From Rhodospirillales bacterium (GTDB lineage: Bacteria; Pseudomonadota; Alphaproteobacteria; Acetobacterales; Acetobacteraceae), in contig JAGWQN010000093.1 in the NCBI GenBank assembly GCA_028869995.1, positions 17,336-81,335 on the forward strand: a DNA stretch of 64,000 nt, written 5' to 3'. Position numbers and translations under genes: made by a program. Of this stretch, positions 9,642-18,082 are shown in pieces; within the stretch, counting starts at the first letter, position 1; each line of letters starts with the position of its first letter. Below the pieces are notes generated by a model. The model had not been told where the DNA came from and ran no database searches. It was given only the letters and a program-made list of their open reading frames with translations.

Positions 9642-10859
9642 ATGCCGATTCCCCGCTATAAATCGCCTTCCCGCGACGCCTATGACATCGTCATCGTCGG
9701 CGGCGCAGCCGTTGGTTCCTCGACCGCCTACTGGTTGAGCCTGGCACTCGGGAGAGCCGCATCAATTCTAGTCGTCGAGCGTGACAGCAGCTACGAGTTC
9801 GCGTCGACCGCTCTGTCAACGAGCTCGATTCGCCAGCAGTATTCCAACCCGATTAACGTCAAGATCAGCCAATTTGGCATCGAGGTCATCCGTAGCTTTC
9901 AGGCGCGCATGGCGCCCTTTTTTCCCGGAGAGGCCGCGCCCGATCTCGGCTTTCGGGAGCACGGCTATCTTTATTGCTGCTCGCCCGACGGCGTGGATGC
10001 CGCCAAGGCACGGGTGGAGCTCCAGCGAAGCCTCGGCGCTGGCACCGTTTTTCTTGAGCCTGCAGCGCTGAAGGAAAAATTTCCATGGATCAATGTCGAC
10101 GATCTCGGCGGGGCCTCATGGGGCTCACGCGACGAGGGATGGTTCGATTCGATGGGGCTGATGAACGGCTTCCGCCGCGCGGCACGCATGGGGGGCGTCG
10201 ACTATCTCGATAATGCTGTCACCGACCTGAAGGTGGTCGACAACCGGGTTGTCGCAGCTCGCCTGGCAACGGGCGACACGGTGACGTGCGGCACGCTGGT
10301 CAATGCCGCCGGCCCGCGCGCCCAGGTGGTGGCACAAATGGCAGGTCTCTCGATTCCTGTTCGTCCATACAAACGCTACAGCTTTGTCTTCGCCAGCGCC
10401 ACGCCGATACCTGGTCGGATGCCGAATGTCATCGACCTCTCGGGCACGTTCGTGCGCCCCGAAGGGGAGCTCTTTCTCACCGGAAACACACCGCAGGACG
10501 ACGGCCCGGCTGACTACGACGACTTCGAGATGCATCACGAAGAGTTCACGGACCACATCTGGCCGGCGCTATGGCACCGAATTCCCGCCTTCGATGCTCT
10601 CAAGGTGCAATCGAGCTGGACCGGTCATTACGAATACAATATGATGGATCACAATGGAATTGTCGGCTTTCACCCTGACGTGGCGAACTTCATGTTCGCC
10701 AACGGATTTTCGGGGCACGGGCTGCAGCAATCGCCGGCTGTCGGACGCGCGGTGTCGGAACTGATTGTCCACGGTCGCTTTCAGACACTCGATCTCTCGC
10801 CGTTCGCCTACGAGCGCATTCCCCGCAACGAGCCATTCATGGAAGAGGCTGTGATCTGA
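9642..10859 (+). CDS. FAD-dependent oxidoreductase (DAO family, FOXRED1/sarcosine-oxidase-like)
   Basis: A 405-residue DAO-superfamily flavoenzyme. The dinucleotide-binding fold starts at about residue 14 with 'YDIVIVGGAAVGSS'. A substrate/FAD loop follows at 'ALSTSSIRQQYSNP', and the C-terminal 'FSGHGLQQSPAVGRAVSEL' closes the FAD site. The overall pattern matches FOXRED1 and sarcosine/dimethylglycine-oxidase-like proteins, which oxidise secondary or tertiary amino acids. It is read away from the SDR/aroE-like set and towards the Liv transporter, with 262 bases before the binding-protein gene. Oxidation of an N-methyl or cyclic amino acid produced by the hydantoinase is a reasonable hypothesis, not a demonstrated one. 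Confidence 0.88.
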   Translation: MPIPRYKSPSRDAYDIVIVGGAAVGSSTAYWLSLALGRAASILVVERDSSYEFASTALSTSSIRQQYSNPINVKISQFGIEVIRSFQARMAPFFPGEAAPDLGFREHGYLYCCSPDGVDAAKARVELQRSLGAGTVFLEPAALKEKFPWINVDDLGGASWGSRDEGWFDSMGLMNGFRRAARMGGVDYLDNAVTDLKVVDNRVVAARLATGDTVTCGTLVNAAGPRAQVVAQMAGLSIPVRPYKRYSFVFASATPIPGRMPNVIDLSGTFVRPEGELFLTGNTPQDDGPADYDDFEMHHEEFTDHIWPALWHRIPAFDALKVQSSWTGHYEYNMMDHNGIVGFHPDVANFMFANGFSGHGLQQSPAVGRAVSELIVHGRFQTLDLSPFAYERIPRNEPFMEEAVI

Positions 10860-11040
10860 ACCGCCGATCACATGGGAAGGCAAAGGATGCAAATCTCAGT
10901 ATCTCGGCTGCATGATCTTTGATTGCTGTCCATGAAGGTCGATGCGACTGATCGGCGGCAAACGAAAAGTTTTTCTTTGGCCCAAGAAAACGAACTTGAG
11001 CGACGGGTCGGCGAAGTGCCACTAGGGTTTCACGCTTCCC

Positions 11041-11060
11041 CGATCCAAAACGTCGGATCG
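11041..11060. promoter_or_regulatory. Inverted repeat upstream of the Liv binding-protein gene
   Basis: Perfect 6-base arms CGATCC and GGATCG separated by 8 bases, 61 bases ahead of the start codon of the binding-protein gene. It could be a regulator site for the transporter operon. Short arms make chance occurrence possible. Confidence 0.25.
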
Positions 11061-11121
11061 TCTAGGAAACCCGCAAACGAAGTATGACTCAATAATCAGG
11101 CTTCCATCAGGAGGGGACTCC

Positions 11122-12303
11122 ATGAAGAAAATTTTGCTAGCCGCCGCGGCAGTGGCACTGGTGACACAGGTCGCTGCGGCCCAGACGGTCAAGATTGGCA
11201 TCCTGCTGGGCTTTACCGGCCCAGAGGAATCGCAGGCGCCCGGCATCTACAACGGCGCCGAACTGGCCATCAAGCAGATCGATGCATCGCATGCCTTCCT
11301 CAAGGGTGCGCAGCTCGAGGGCGTGAAGGGTGACGATACGTGCACCGATGCGTCGGCGGCAGTGGCTGCCGCGACGCGCCTGGTAACATCGGACCACGTG
11401 GCCGGTATCGTCGGTGGGCACTGCTCGGGTGTGACTGCGGCTGTGCTGCAGTCCGTTGCACGCCCCAACGGCGTTGTCATGATCTCGCCTTCGGCAACGT
11501 CGCCTTCGCTGTCGACTGCGCCATCCGACGGGCTGTTCTTCCGCACAGCTCCATCGGATGCTCGTCAGGGCCAGGTGATGGCGGATGTCCTCATCAAGCA
11601 GGGCATCAAGAAGGTCGCGCTGACCTACACTGATAATGACTACGGCAAGGGCCTCGCCGATGCTTTCAGCGCCGCCTACAAGAAAGAGGGCGGGACAATC
11701 ACGATCTCGCTGCCGCATCAGGATGGCAAAGCAGACTACTCAGCCGAGGTCGGGACCCTTGCGGCCGCGGGCGGGCAGATGCTGGTTGTCGCGGGATACG
11801 CTGATCAGGGGGGTAAGGGCATTATCCAGGGCGCGCTCGACACCGGCGCCTTCAGCAAATTTTATCTGCCGGACGGCATGTACACGGCAAGCCTGCTGCA
11901 GCATTTCGGCAAGTCGCTCGACGGTTCGATCGGCGACATCGGAGAAAGCAACAGCTCCGGCTTCAAAACCTTCGTTGCTGAGGCTAAAAAAGCTGGCTTC
12001 GACGGCACGGCCGCATACTCGGCCCAAGGTTATGATGCGGTGGCGCTGATGGCGCTGGCCATGGAGGCCGCCCACTCGACCAAGGGTACGGTCTACAAGA
12101 ACAAGATCGAGGCTATTGCCAATGGTCCCGGCGTGAAGATCTATGCCGGTCAGTTGGCGAAGGGCCTGAAGCTTCTGTCGGAGGGCAAAGCGATCAACTA
12201 CGAAGGCGCGTCGAGCGTCCGCCTGATCGGACCCGATAGCGCCGGCAGCTATCGTGTCTACACGATCAAGAACGGCAAGCGCGTGACCGACTACTACGAG
12301 TAA
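11122..12303 (+). CDS. Branched-chain amino-acid-type ABC transporter substrate-binding protein
   Basis: A 393-residue periplasmic binding protein of the LivJ/LivK class. The signal peptide covers about residues 1-20 (MKKILLAAAAVALVTQ then VAAAQ), followed by 'KIGILLGFTGPEESQAPGIY', the typical start of the type I fold. A strong AGGAGG ribosome-binding site precedes the ATG. It is the first gene of a five-gene transporter operon. A GC-rich hairpin follows its stop codon, as is common where binding protein must be made in excess. Liv-type binding proteins in such islands often bind amides, urea, aromatic acids or amino acids, so the ligand is open. Confidence 0.93.
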   Translation: MKKILLAAAAVALVTQVAAAQTVKIGILLGFTGPEESQAPGIYNGAELAIKQIDASHAFLKGAQLEGVKGDDTCTDASAAVAAATRLVTSDHVAGIVGGHCSGVTAAVLQSVARPNGVVMISPSATSPSLSTAPSDGLFFRTAPSDARQGQVMADVLIKQGIKKVALTYTDNDYGKGLADAFSAAYKKEGGTITISLPHQDGKADYSAEVGTLAAAGGQMLVVAGYADQGGKGIIQGALDTGAFSKFYLPDGMYTASLLQHFGKSLDGSIGDIGESNSSGFKTFVAEAKKAGFDGTAAYSAQGYDAVALMALAMEAAHSTKGTVYKNKIEAIANGPGVKIYAGQLAKGLKLLSEGKAINYEGASSVRLIGPDSAGSYRVYTIKNGKRVTDYYE

Positions 12304-12327
12304 CGTCTGGTCGCTTTCGTCTCTCGG

Positions 12328-12353
12328 AACGGCCCGGCCTCGTCCGGGCCGTT
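12328..12353 (+). terminator. Intra-operon hairpin after the binding-protein gene
   Basis: Perfect 10-base arms AACGGCCCGG and CCGGGCCGTT with a 6-base loop, 25 bases after the stop. There is no run of T after it, so it is more likely an RNA-stabilising or attenuating hairpin than a full terminator. It would favour higher binding-protein levels relative to the ATPases and permeases. Confidence 0.6.
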
Positions 12354-12408
12354 CACTCTGCGCCAGGCTCGTCCGCCATCCAGCCAACGACAAGCGGGGC
12401 GAAGGAAA

Positions 12409-13197
12409 ATGGGCATGATCGTCGTCGACAATCTGCACAAGAGCTTTGGCGGCTTCCACGCCGTCCAAGGGGTCTCGCTCACGGTCGCGAAAGGATCGAT
12501 CACCGGTCTCATCGGGCCGAACGGCGCCGGCAAGACCACACTCTTCAACGTGATTGCGGGCCATCTGGCACCAACGTCCGGCCGGGTCCTGATGGACGGC
12601 GAAGACATTACCGGTCTCTCTCCGCACGAGCTCTTCGCCCGCGGCTTACTGCGCACGTTTCAGATTGCGCGCGAGTTCCGATCGATGACAGTGCGCGAGA
12701 ATCTCATGATGGTTCCCGGCGGTCAGAAGGGCGAGAGTCTGTGGAACACCTGGTTTCGTCGTCGCGAGATCGCTCGCGACGAGCGAGCGCTGGCAAAGAA
12801 GGCGGACGAGGTGCTGGAGTTCCTGACCATTTCACATCTGGCCGACCACAAGGCAGGCCAGCTCTCCGGCGGTCAGAAGAAACTTCTCGAGCTTGGTCGT
12901 ACGATGATGGTGGAAGCCAAGATCGTCTTTCTTGATGAGGTAGGAGCCGGCGTGAATCGAACCTTGCTCAACACCATCGGCGACGCCATCGTTCGCCTCA
13001 ACAAGGAGCGCGGCTACACGTTCTGCGTGATCGAGCACGATATGGATTTCATCGCGCGACTGTGCGACCCGGTGATCGTGATGGCGGAAGGGCGGGTGCT
13101 TGCCACCGGTCCCGCCGAGCACATCATGGAGAACGAGGCCGTGATCGAGGCGTATCTGGGGCGGGGCCTGAAGAACAAGATCAGGGCCAGCGCGTAG
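12409..13197 (+). CDS. livG: ABC transporter ATP-binding protein (LivG-type)
   Basis: A 262-residue ATPase. Walker A is 'GPNGAGKTTLFN' (about residues 38-49), the signature is 'LSGGQKKLLELGR', and Walker B is 'IVFLDEVGAGV', where the usual Pro after Glu is Val. The LivG-type C-terminal extension 'GRGLKNKIRA' is present. It would power import of the Liv substrate at the inner membrane together with LivF. Two in-frame ATGs (codons 1 and 3) are possible starts. It lies between the binding-protein gene and livF, 23 bases before the latter. Confidence 0.93.
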   Translation: MGMIVVDNLHKSFGGFHAVQGVSLTVAKGSITGLIGPNGAGKTTLFNVIAGHLAPTSGRVLMDGEDITGLSPHELFARGLLRTFQIAREFRSMTVRENLMMVPGGQKGESLWNTWFRRREIARDERALAKKADEVLEFLTISHLADHKAGQLSGGQKKLLELGRTMMVEAKIVFLDEVGAGVNRTLLNTIGDAIVRLNKERGYTFCVIEHDMDFIARLCDPVIVMAEGRVLATGPAEHIMENEAVIEAYLGRGLKNKIRASA

Positions 13198-13220
13198 CTG
13201 GCTGCGGGGGAAAAGAAAGC

Positions 13221-13931
13221 ATGGGCGCGCCCTTCCTCATCGGAGAGAAGATGACCGGTGGCTATGGCGCTGCCGATATTCTCCATGATTGCACGATCGC
13301 GGTCGAGAAGGGCGAAATCGCGGTCATCGTCGGTCCCAACGGTGCCGGCAAATCAACGGCGATGAAGGCCGTCTTCGGAATGCTGACGCTGCGTCACGGG
13401 CAGGTACGCCTCGACGGAGAGGATATCACCGCCTTCTCGCCGCAGGCGCGCGTGGCTAAGGGCATGGCTTTCGTGCCGCAGACCGACAACGTGTTCCTTT
13501 CCATGTCGGTGGAGGAAAACCTCGAAATGGGAGCCTTCCTCCGCCGCGACGACATCCGTCCGACCATGGCTAGGATCTATGATCTGTTCCCCGTCCTCAA
13601 GGAAAAGAGGCGCCAGGCAGCCGGCGAGCTCTCCGGCGGTCAGCGTCAGCAGGTGGCCGTTGGGCGGGCTTTGATGACCCAGCCCAAGGTCCTCATGCTC
13701 GACGAGCCGACTGCCGGCGTGTCGCCCATCGTGATGGACGAGCTTTTCGACCGTATCATCGAGATCTCCCGCACAGGCATTTCCATCTTGATGGTGGAAC
13801 AAAATGCGCGGCAGGCACTGAACATCGCCGACAAGGGTTACGTGCTGGTCCAGGGGGCCAATCGCTATACGGACACGGGCGAGGCGCTCCTTGCCGATCC
13901 AGACGTCCGCAAGACGTTCCTGGGAGGTTGA
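13221..13931 (+). CDS. livF: ABC transporter ATP-binding protein (LivF-type)
   Basis: A 236-residue ATPase with Walker A 'GPNGAGKSTAMK', signature 'LSGGQRQQVAVGR' and Walker B 'KVLMLDEPTAG', all intact. The C-terminus ends in 'VRKTFLGG', typical of LivF. The ATG at 13221 is used because it begins the conserved domain and follows GGGGGAAAAG; a longer open frame to 13062 overlaps livG and has no family support. It is followed 4 bases later by the permease gene. Confidence 0.93.
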   Translation: MGAPFLIGEKMTGGYGAADILHDCTIAVEKGEIAVIVGPNGAGKSTAMKAVFGMLTLRHGQVRLDGEDITAFSPQARVAKGMAFVPQTDNVFLSMSVEENLEMGAFLRRDDIRPTMARIYDLFPVLKEKRRQAAGELSGGQRQQVAVGRALMTQPKVLMLDEPTAGVSPIVMDELFDRIIEISRTGISILMVEQNARQALNIADKGYVLVQGANRYTDTGEALLADPDVRKTFLGG

Positions 13932-13935
13932 TCCC

Positions 13936-14946
13936 ATGAACATTCTCGATGCCATCGTTGTTCTTCTCAACTACGTTATCATTCCGGCGACGTCCTATGG
14001 CGCACAGCTCGCCCTCGGTGCGCTCGGCGTCACGCTGATCTACGGCATCCTGCGATTCTCGAATTTCGCCCACGGCGATACCATGGCCTTCGGCACCGCG
14101 GTGACGATCCTTATCACCTGGGCGTTCCAGGCCGCCGGAATCACCTTCGGCCCCTTGCCGACGGCACTGCTCGCCCTCCCCTTGGGGATCGCGGTGACGG
14201 CCCTGGTCCTGCTCTTCACCGACCGCGCCGTCTATCGTTTCTATCGCCGGAAGAAGGCGGCACCGGTCATCCTCGTTATCGTCTCGATGGGTGTCATGTT
14301 CGTCATGAACGGGCTGACCCGTCTGATCATAGGCGTCCAGGATCAAAACTTCGCCGACGGCCAGCGCTTCATCATCAACGCCTTCCAGTTTCGCAAAATG
14401 ACCGGCCTCGCGCAGGGCCTGGCGCTGCGGACGACGTCGGTCATCACGCTGCTGACCGCGATCATCGTGGTCGCTGCCCTCTTCTGGTTTCTCAACCATA
14501 CGCGGACCGGCAAGTCGATGCGTGCCTTTGCCGATAACGAAGACCTGGCCCTGCTCTCGGGCATCAACCCCGAACGGGTGGTCACAGTGACCTGGCTCCT
14601 CGTCGCCGGCCTGGCGACGACCGCCGGCGTCCTCTACGGACTCGACAAGTCCTTCATGCCCTTCACCTACTTCCAGCTCCTGCTGCCGATCTTTGCGGCC
14701 GCCGTGGTGGGCGGCCTCGGCAACCCGCTCGGTGCCATCGTCGGCGGCTTCGTCGTCGCGTTCTCGGAGGTGATGTCAACCTATGCATGGCGGATGGTCG
14801 CCGCCTACGTGCTGCCCCGCTCGCTCGTGCCTGGCGGGCTGATGCAACTGCTGACGACCGATTATAAGTTTGCCGTCTCGTTCGCCATTCTCGTGGCCGT
14901 GCTGCTGTTCAAGCCGACCGGCATCTTCAAGGGAAAATCGGTATGA
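13936..14946 (+). CDS. livH: Branched-chain-type ABC transporter permease (LivH-type)
   Basis: A 336-residue hydrophobic inner-membrane permease with eight or so predicted membrane segments. It has the LivH markers 'LGVTLIYGILRFSNFAHGD' near residues 32-50 and 'AAAVVGGLGNPLGAIVGGF', the coupling region. The start at 13936 follows the livF stop by four bases with GGGAGG ahead of it. Its last codons overlap livM (GTATGA), indicating coupled translation of the two permease subunits. Confidence 0.93.
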   Translation: MNILDAIVVLLNYVIIPATSYGAQLALGALGVTLIYGILRFSNFAHGDTMAFGTAVTILITWAFQAAGITFGPLPTALLALPLGIAVTALVLLFTDRAVYRFYRRKKAAPVILVIVSMGVMFVMNGLTRLIIGVQDQNFADGQRFIINAFQFRKMTGLAQGLALRTTSVITLLTAIIVVAALFWFLNHTRTGKSMRAFADNEDLALLSGINPERVVTVTWLLVAGLATTAGVLYGLDKSFMPFTYFQLLLPIFAAAVVGGLGNPLGAIVGGFVVAFSEVMSTYAWRMVAAYVLPRSLVPGGLMQLLTTDYKFAVSFAILVAVLLFKPTGIFKGKSV

Positions 14947-16250
14947 ACGGCAGGTCGCGCTCGCTCTGGGTCTTAGCTGTCGTCGGCCTGCTTTATGTCG
15001 CCGTCGGCGTGCTTCAGAGCTGGCCACTCGCTCTGACCATCCTCAACGACGGCCTTATCGTTGCGATCACGGCACTCGGCGTCAACATGCAATGGGGCTA
15101 CGCCGGTCTCTTCAACGTCGGTGTGTCGGGCTTCTTTGCTCTCGGCGGACTGGCCGTCGTTCTCGTCTCCATGCCGCTCGATCCTCAGGCTTGGTCAGCC
15201 GGCACGCCACGGCTCCTCGTCGCACTCGTGATTCTCGCGCTGGTCATCTTCGCGGCCATGCGCCTCTACCGTGTGCTCGGCGCGGGGTGGCTGCGCATCG
15301 TCAGCCTCATCGTCTTCATCGGCGTCGGCGTGACGGTCTTTCGCACGGTCTTCAATCCAGCGGCCAAAGCCGTCGAGGCGATCAACGCCGCCGTCACCGG
15401 CAATATCGGCGGCCTCGGCCTTCCGGTGCCCTTTTCGTTCATCGTTGCCGCTGCCTTCGCCGCTGCGGCCGGATGGGCGGTCGCGAAGATCGCCCTCGGC
15501 CTGCGCTCGGACTACCTCGCGATCGCAACGCTCGGTATCGGGCAGATTATCATTTCCGTTCTGATGAACGAAAGCTGGCTCGATCGCGGTGTGAAGAACG
15601 TCGTTGGGATCAGCCGGTGGCCCGTTCCGGAGGAAGTGCGGCTGCAGAAGCAGCCCTGGTTCATCGATCTCGCCCACACCCTCGGCATGCACCTGACGAC
15701 AACGTCGACCGTCTTCGTCGGCCTGTGTTTCGCCGCCCTGTTCACCGCCATACTGCTGGTGATCCTGCTGTTGGCCGAACTGTCGCTGCGCTCACCGTGG
15801 GGGCGCATGATGCGCGCCATCCGCGACAACGAGGTCGCGGCCGAAGCCATGGGCAAGGACGTCAAGCGCCGGCATCTGCAGGTCTTCGTGCTGGGGTGTG
15901 CCGTCATCGGGATCGCCGGTGCGCTGTTTGTGATGCTGCACGGGCTGTTCTCGCCGGTGAACTACAACGACGCGCTGCGCTACACGTTCCTCATCTGGTC
16001 GATGGTGATCCTCGGCGGCTCCGGCAACAACCTGGGTTCGGTGCTCGGCGCGCTCATCATCATGCTCATCTGGGACGAGGCGGGCAGTGTCGGGCCGCAT
16101 CTGTTCGCGCTGCTGACCTCGCCGCTGGCCGACGGGCCGCTCAAGACCCATCTTATTAACAGTGCCGTGGAGATGCGGCTGCCGGCCGTGGGGCTGGTGC
16201 TGCTTCTCGTCCTGCGCTTCAGCCCCAAAGGCCTCCTGCCCGAGCGCTGA
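14943..16250 (+). CDS. livM: Branched-chain-type ABC transporter permease (LivM-type)
   Basis: A 435-residue permease, longer than many LivM proteins because of an extra hydrophobic segment around residues 80-130. The family elements 'GYAGLFNVGVSGFFALGG' and 'LRSDYLAIATLGIGQII' near the middle, and 'GGSGNNLGSVLGALIIM' near the C-terminus, are clear, and it ends in 'RFSPKGLLPER' as LivM proteins do. There is no fused ATPase domain. It overlaps livH by 4 bases and closes the transporter operon. Confidence 0.93.
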   Translation: MNGRSRSLWVLAVVGLLYVAVGVLQSWPLALTILNDGLIVAITALGVNMQWGYAGLFNVGVSGFFALGGLAVVLVSMPLDPQAWSAGTPRLLVALVILALVIFAAMRLYRVLGAGWLRIVSLIVFIGVGVTVFRTVFNPAAKAVEAINAAVTGNIGGLGLPVPFSFIVAAAFAAAAGWAVAKIALGLRSDYLAIATLGIGQIIISVLMNESWLDRGVKNVVGISRWPVPEEVRLQKQPWFIDLAHTLGMHLTTTSTVFVGLCFAALFTAILLVILLLAELSLRSPWGRMMRAIRDNEVAAEAMGKDVKRRHLQVFVLGCAVIGIAGALFVMLHGLFSPVNYNDALRYTFLIWSMVILGGSGNNLGSVLGALIIMLIWDEAGSVGPHLFALLTSPLADGPLKTHLINSAVEMRLPAVGLVLLLVLRFSPKGLLPER

Positions 16251-16327
16251 CCGGCCGGAGAGCCCTGCTTGCGTGTCGTGCAGGCGCGCCGGTAGAACAG
16301 GCAGGCAAAAAATGCGGAGGTGATGCG

Positions 16328-16984
16328 ATGCAGCGCAAACACGCGGCCGTGGCAGCGGCCCTCCTGCTGGGCCTGGCCGGATGCGCCCAGACGCCCACGA
16401 CTGCGCGGGTCACCGCCATGCCCGGGCCAGGCAAGAGCTTCCAGGCCTTCCAGGCGGACCAGGCTTCTTGCCAGCAATTCGCCCAGGCGCAGGTCGCAGG
16501 GCAGGCGCAGAAGGCGAACCAGACCACGGCGATCGGCGCGGGTGCCGGCGTGGTGGGCGGCGCAGCCCTGGGTGCGGCGGCCGGGGCGATCGGCGGCAAT
16601 GCCGGCACCGGCGCTGCGATCGGCGCGCTCAGCGGCGCGGTGCTCGGCACGGCGGGCGGCGCCTATCTCTCCAACCAGCAGCAACAGGCGAGCCAGAACC
16701 AGTTCGACCAGGCCTACGCGCAATGCATGTATTCGCGTGGCAACAACGTGCAGGGCTTTGCCCCGCAGGCGCAGACCACCTCGCTCTCACCCGCCAATGC
16801 GTCTCTCGTGCAGAGCGTCCAGGAACAGCTGATCCGCCTGCACTACCTCGCTCCGCCGGCCGATGGCATCGCCGGGCCGCAGACGATCTCGGCCATCACC
16901 CGCTTCCAGCAGGCGAACGGCATGCCCCCGACCGGCGAGGCCACGCCGGCGCTGCTGGCGCGCCTGCAACAAGCCCAGGGATAG
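16328..16984 (+). CDS. Glycine-zipper lipoprotein with peptidoglycan-binding domain
   Basis: A 218-residue predicted outer-membrane lipoprotein. Signal peptide and lipobox 'LAGC' (Cys about residue 19), then a motif 'MPGPGKSFQAFQADQ', a Gly-zipper helical hairpin at about residues 62-115, and a C-terminal PG_binding_1 domain (about 160-215, 'QLIRLHYLAPPADGIAGPQT'). GGAGGT precedes the ATG. It is a paralogue of the protein at 34647, sharing the MPGxGK and 'AYAQCM' elements but with a different C-terminus. It probably anchors or stabilises the envelope. It follows livM by 77 bases but has no functional tie to the transporter. Confidence 0.85.
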   Translation: MQRKHAAVAAALLLGLAGCAQTPTTARVTAMPGPGKSFQAFQADQASCQQFAQAQVAGQAQKANQTTAIGAGAGVVGGAALGAAAGAIGGNAGTGAAIGALSGAVLGTAGGAYLSNQQQQASQNQFDQAYAQCMYSRGNNVQGFAPQAQTTSLSPANASLVQSVQEQLIRLHYLAPPADGIAGPQTISAITRFQQANGMPPTGEATPALLARLQQAQG

Positions 16985-17008
16985 CAAGCCTAGGGATAAG
17001 GCTGCGGA

Positions 17009-17548
17009 TCAGGCCCGGCGGCGGCGCAGCGTGAGCAGCGCCGCCGCCGCGACGACAAAGAGTGCAGCGCTCGACGGTTCGGGAACGGGCGAGGGTGGCG
17101 TGTTGCCGTTGCCGGGCGGAATGTTGCCGCCAGGGGGGATGTTGCCGCCAGGGGGGGTGTTGTCGCCAGGAGGTGGCGATCCCGGGTGGGGCGGTATCGA
17201 GCCGCCGCCACCGCCGGGGCCCCCGACGGGTAGGAACAGCACGGGCGGAGTCCCCATCGGGCCATGATATCCCCAGTTGCCGGGAACCCAGCTCGCGGCG
17301 ACGTCCGGCACGCCCGGGTCACCTGAGGAAGCCTGCGGCCCTCCAGGGTCGCCGGCCGACGGCTGCGCCCCTCTCGGGGAAGGTGCCGGCTTCCCAGACT
17401 CCGCGGGCGCGGCCGGAACCCATGCCAGGCTCGTGCCCGTGCAGTGGCACGCCACGCCCGCGGGGATCGGATGGGCGGCAATGAGCGCTGAGAGCGCGGC
17501 GGGCGCAAGATGTTTGATTTTGCCGACCGGCAGGCAGATCCAGGGCAT
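17009..17548 (-). CDS. PEP-CTERM sorting-domain protein, Pro/Gly-rich
   Basis: A 179-residue exported protein. The N-terminal hydrophobic segment (about residues 12-33) looks like a signal peptide. The centre is Pro/Gly-rich with three tandem six-residue units of the type PPGGNI. The C-terminus carries a PEP-CTERM signal: 'PVPEPSSAALF', a hydrophobic stretch, then 'RRRRA'. Exosortase would cleave at this signal and pass the protein to the cell surface. No exosortase gene is in the window. It converges with the lipoprotein gene at 16984. The body has no recognised domain. Confidence 0.8.
   Translation of the reverse strand: MPWICLPVGKIKHLAPAALSALIAAHPIPAGVACHCTGTSLAWVPAAPAESGKPAPSPRGAQPSAGDPGGPQASSGDPGVPDVAASWVPGNWGYHGPMGTPPVLFLPVGGPGGGGGSIPPHPGSPPPGDNTPPGGNIPPGGNIPPGNGNTPPSPVPEPSSAALFVVAAAALLTLRRRRA
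17121..17174 (-). repeat. Three tandem 18-bp units in the PEP-CTERM gene
   Basis: Units at 17121-17138 and 17139-17156 are identical (ATGTTGCCGCCAGGGGGG on the plus strand). A third, 17157-17174, has four changes. Each codes six residues of the PPGGNI type, so copy-number change would keep the frame and lengthen the Pro/Gly linker. Confidence 0.9.
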
Positions 17549-18082
17549 CGCTTATCCCCTGACGGCAGCGCAGCGCGACCGCGCCTCAAGATAGGTCGCG
17601 ACGGCCAGGCACGGGGCGCAGCGGAGAACATGGCAGGATCGGGACGAGATCAGCATGGCACGTCGAGCTTTCGATTCGCGTCGATTCTAGTCGCTAGGAT
17701 CAGGACCACCAGCCCATGGACTGAGAGGACTCCGCGAACATAGGACCATCTGCCAAAAGCACCATATTTAAGAGATGTTTCAAATGATTTGAAATGTTAT
17801 GCTCGCTTTTTGCATCGGAAAAAGTCATAAAATATCTCAATTTTAGCAATGTTTCCATGTCAGAGGGATTCTCCCGACCTCGAGTCCGCCCATGCTGCTA
17901 CCCGGCTGCCGAAGCCACGCCAACGGGACGTGGCGCCGCCGGAGCGACGGCGGGAGATAGGGTCGGCTGCACGGCCTCCATCGAGCGGGGTCAGTGAAAA
18001 TTCTTTACCGTATCCCAAAAATATGACTCGACTCTCGAGGGATTCAGGTTAGATTAACGTTCGTTCGGGTTCTGAGGGTGAC
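17549..18082. promoter_or_regulatory. 534-base divergent promoter region of the two PEP-CTERM genes
   Basis: No convincing gene. An AT-rich block at about 17755-17860 contrasts strongly with the surrounding high GC and probably contains promoters for one or both divergent PEP-CTERM genes. A perfect 17-bp palindrome lies inside it. GAGGGTGAC just before 18083 is the ribosome-binding site of the second PEP-CTERM gene. Confidence 0.55.
17778..17794. promoter_or_regulatory. Perfect palindrome between PEP-CTERM genes
   Basis: TTTCAAAT-G-ATTTGAAA, eight-base arms around one central base, in the AT-rich core of the divergent region. The form and place fit an operator for a dimeric regulator, but no regulator gene is adjacent. 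Confidence 0.5.

Noticed and set aside
14870..16159. A 429-codon plus-strand frame inside livM
   Set aside because: Arg-rich out-of-frame reading of livM, which has all family motifs.
17656..17661. TGGCAC, the -24 half of a sigma-54 promoter, near the PEP-CTERM genes
   Set aside because: The -12 element (TTGC) is absent at the required spacing.
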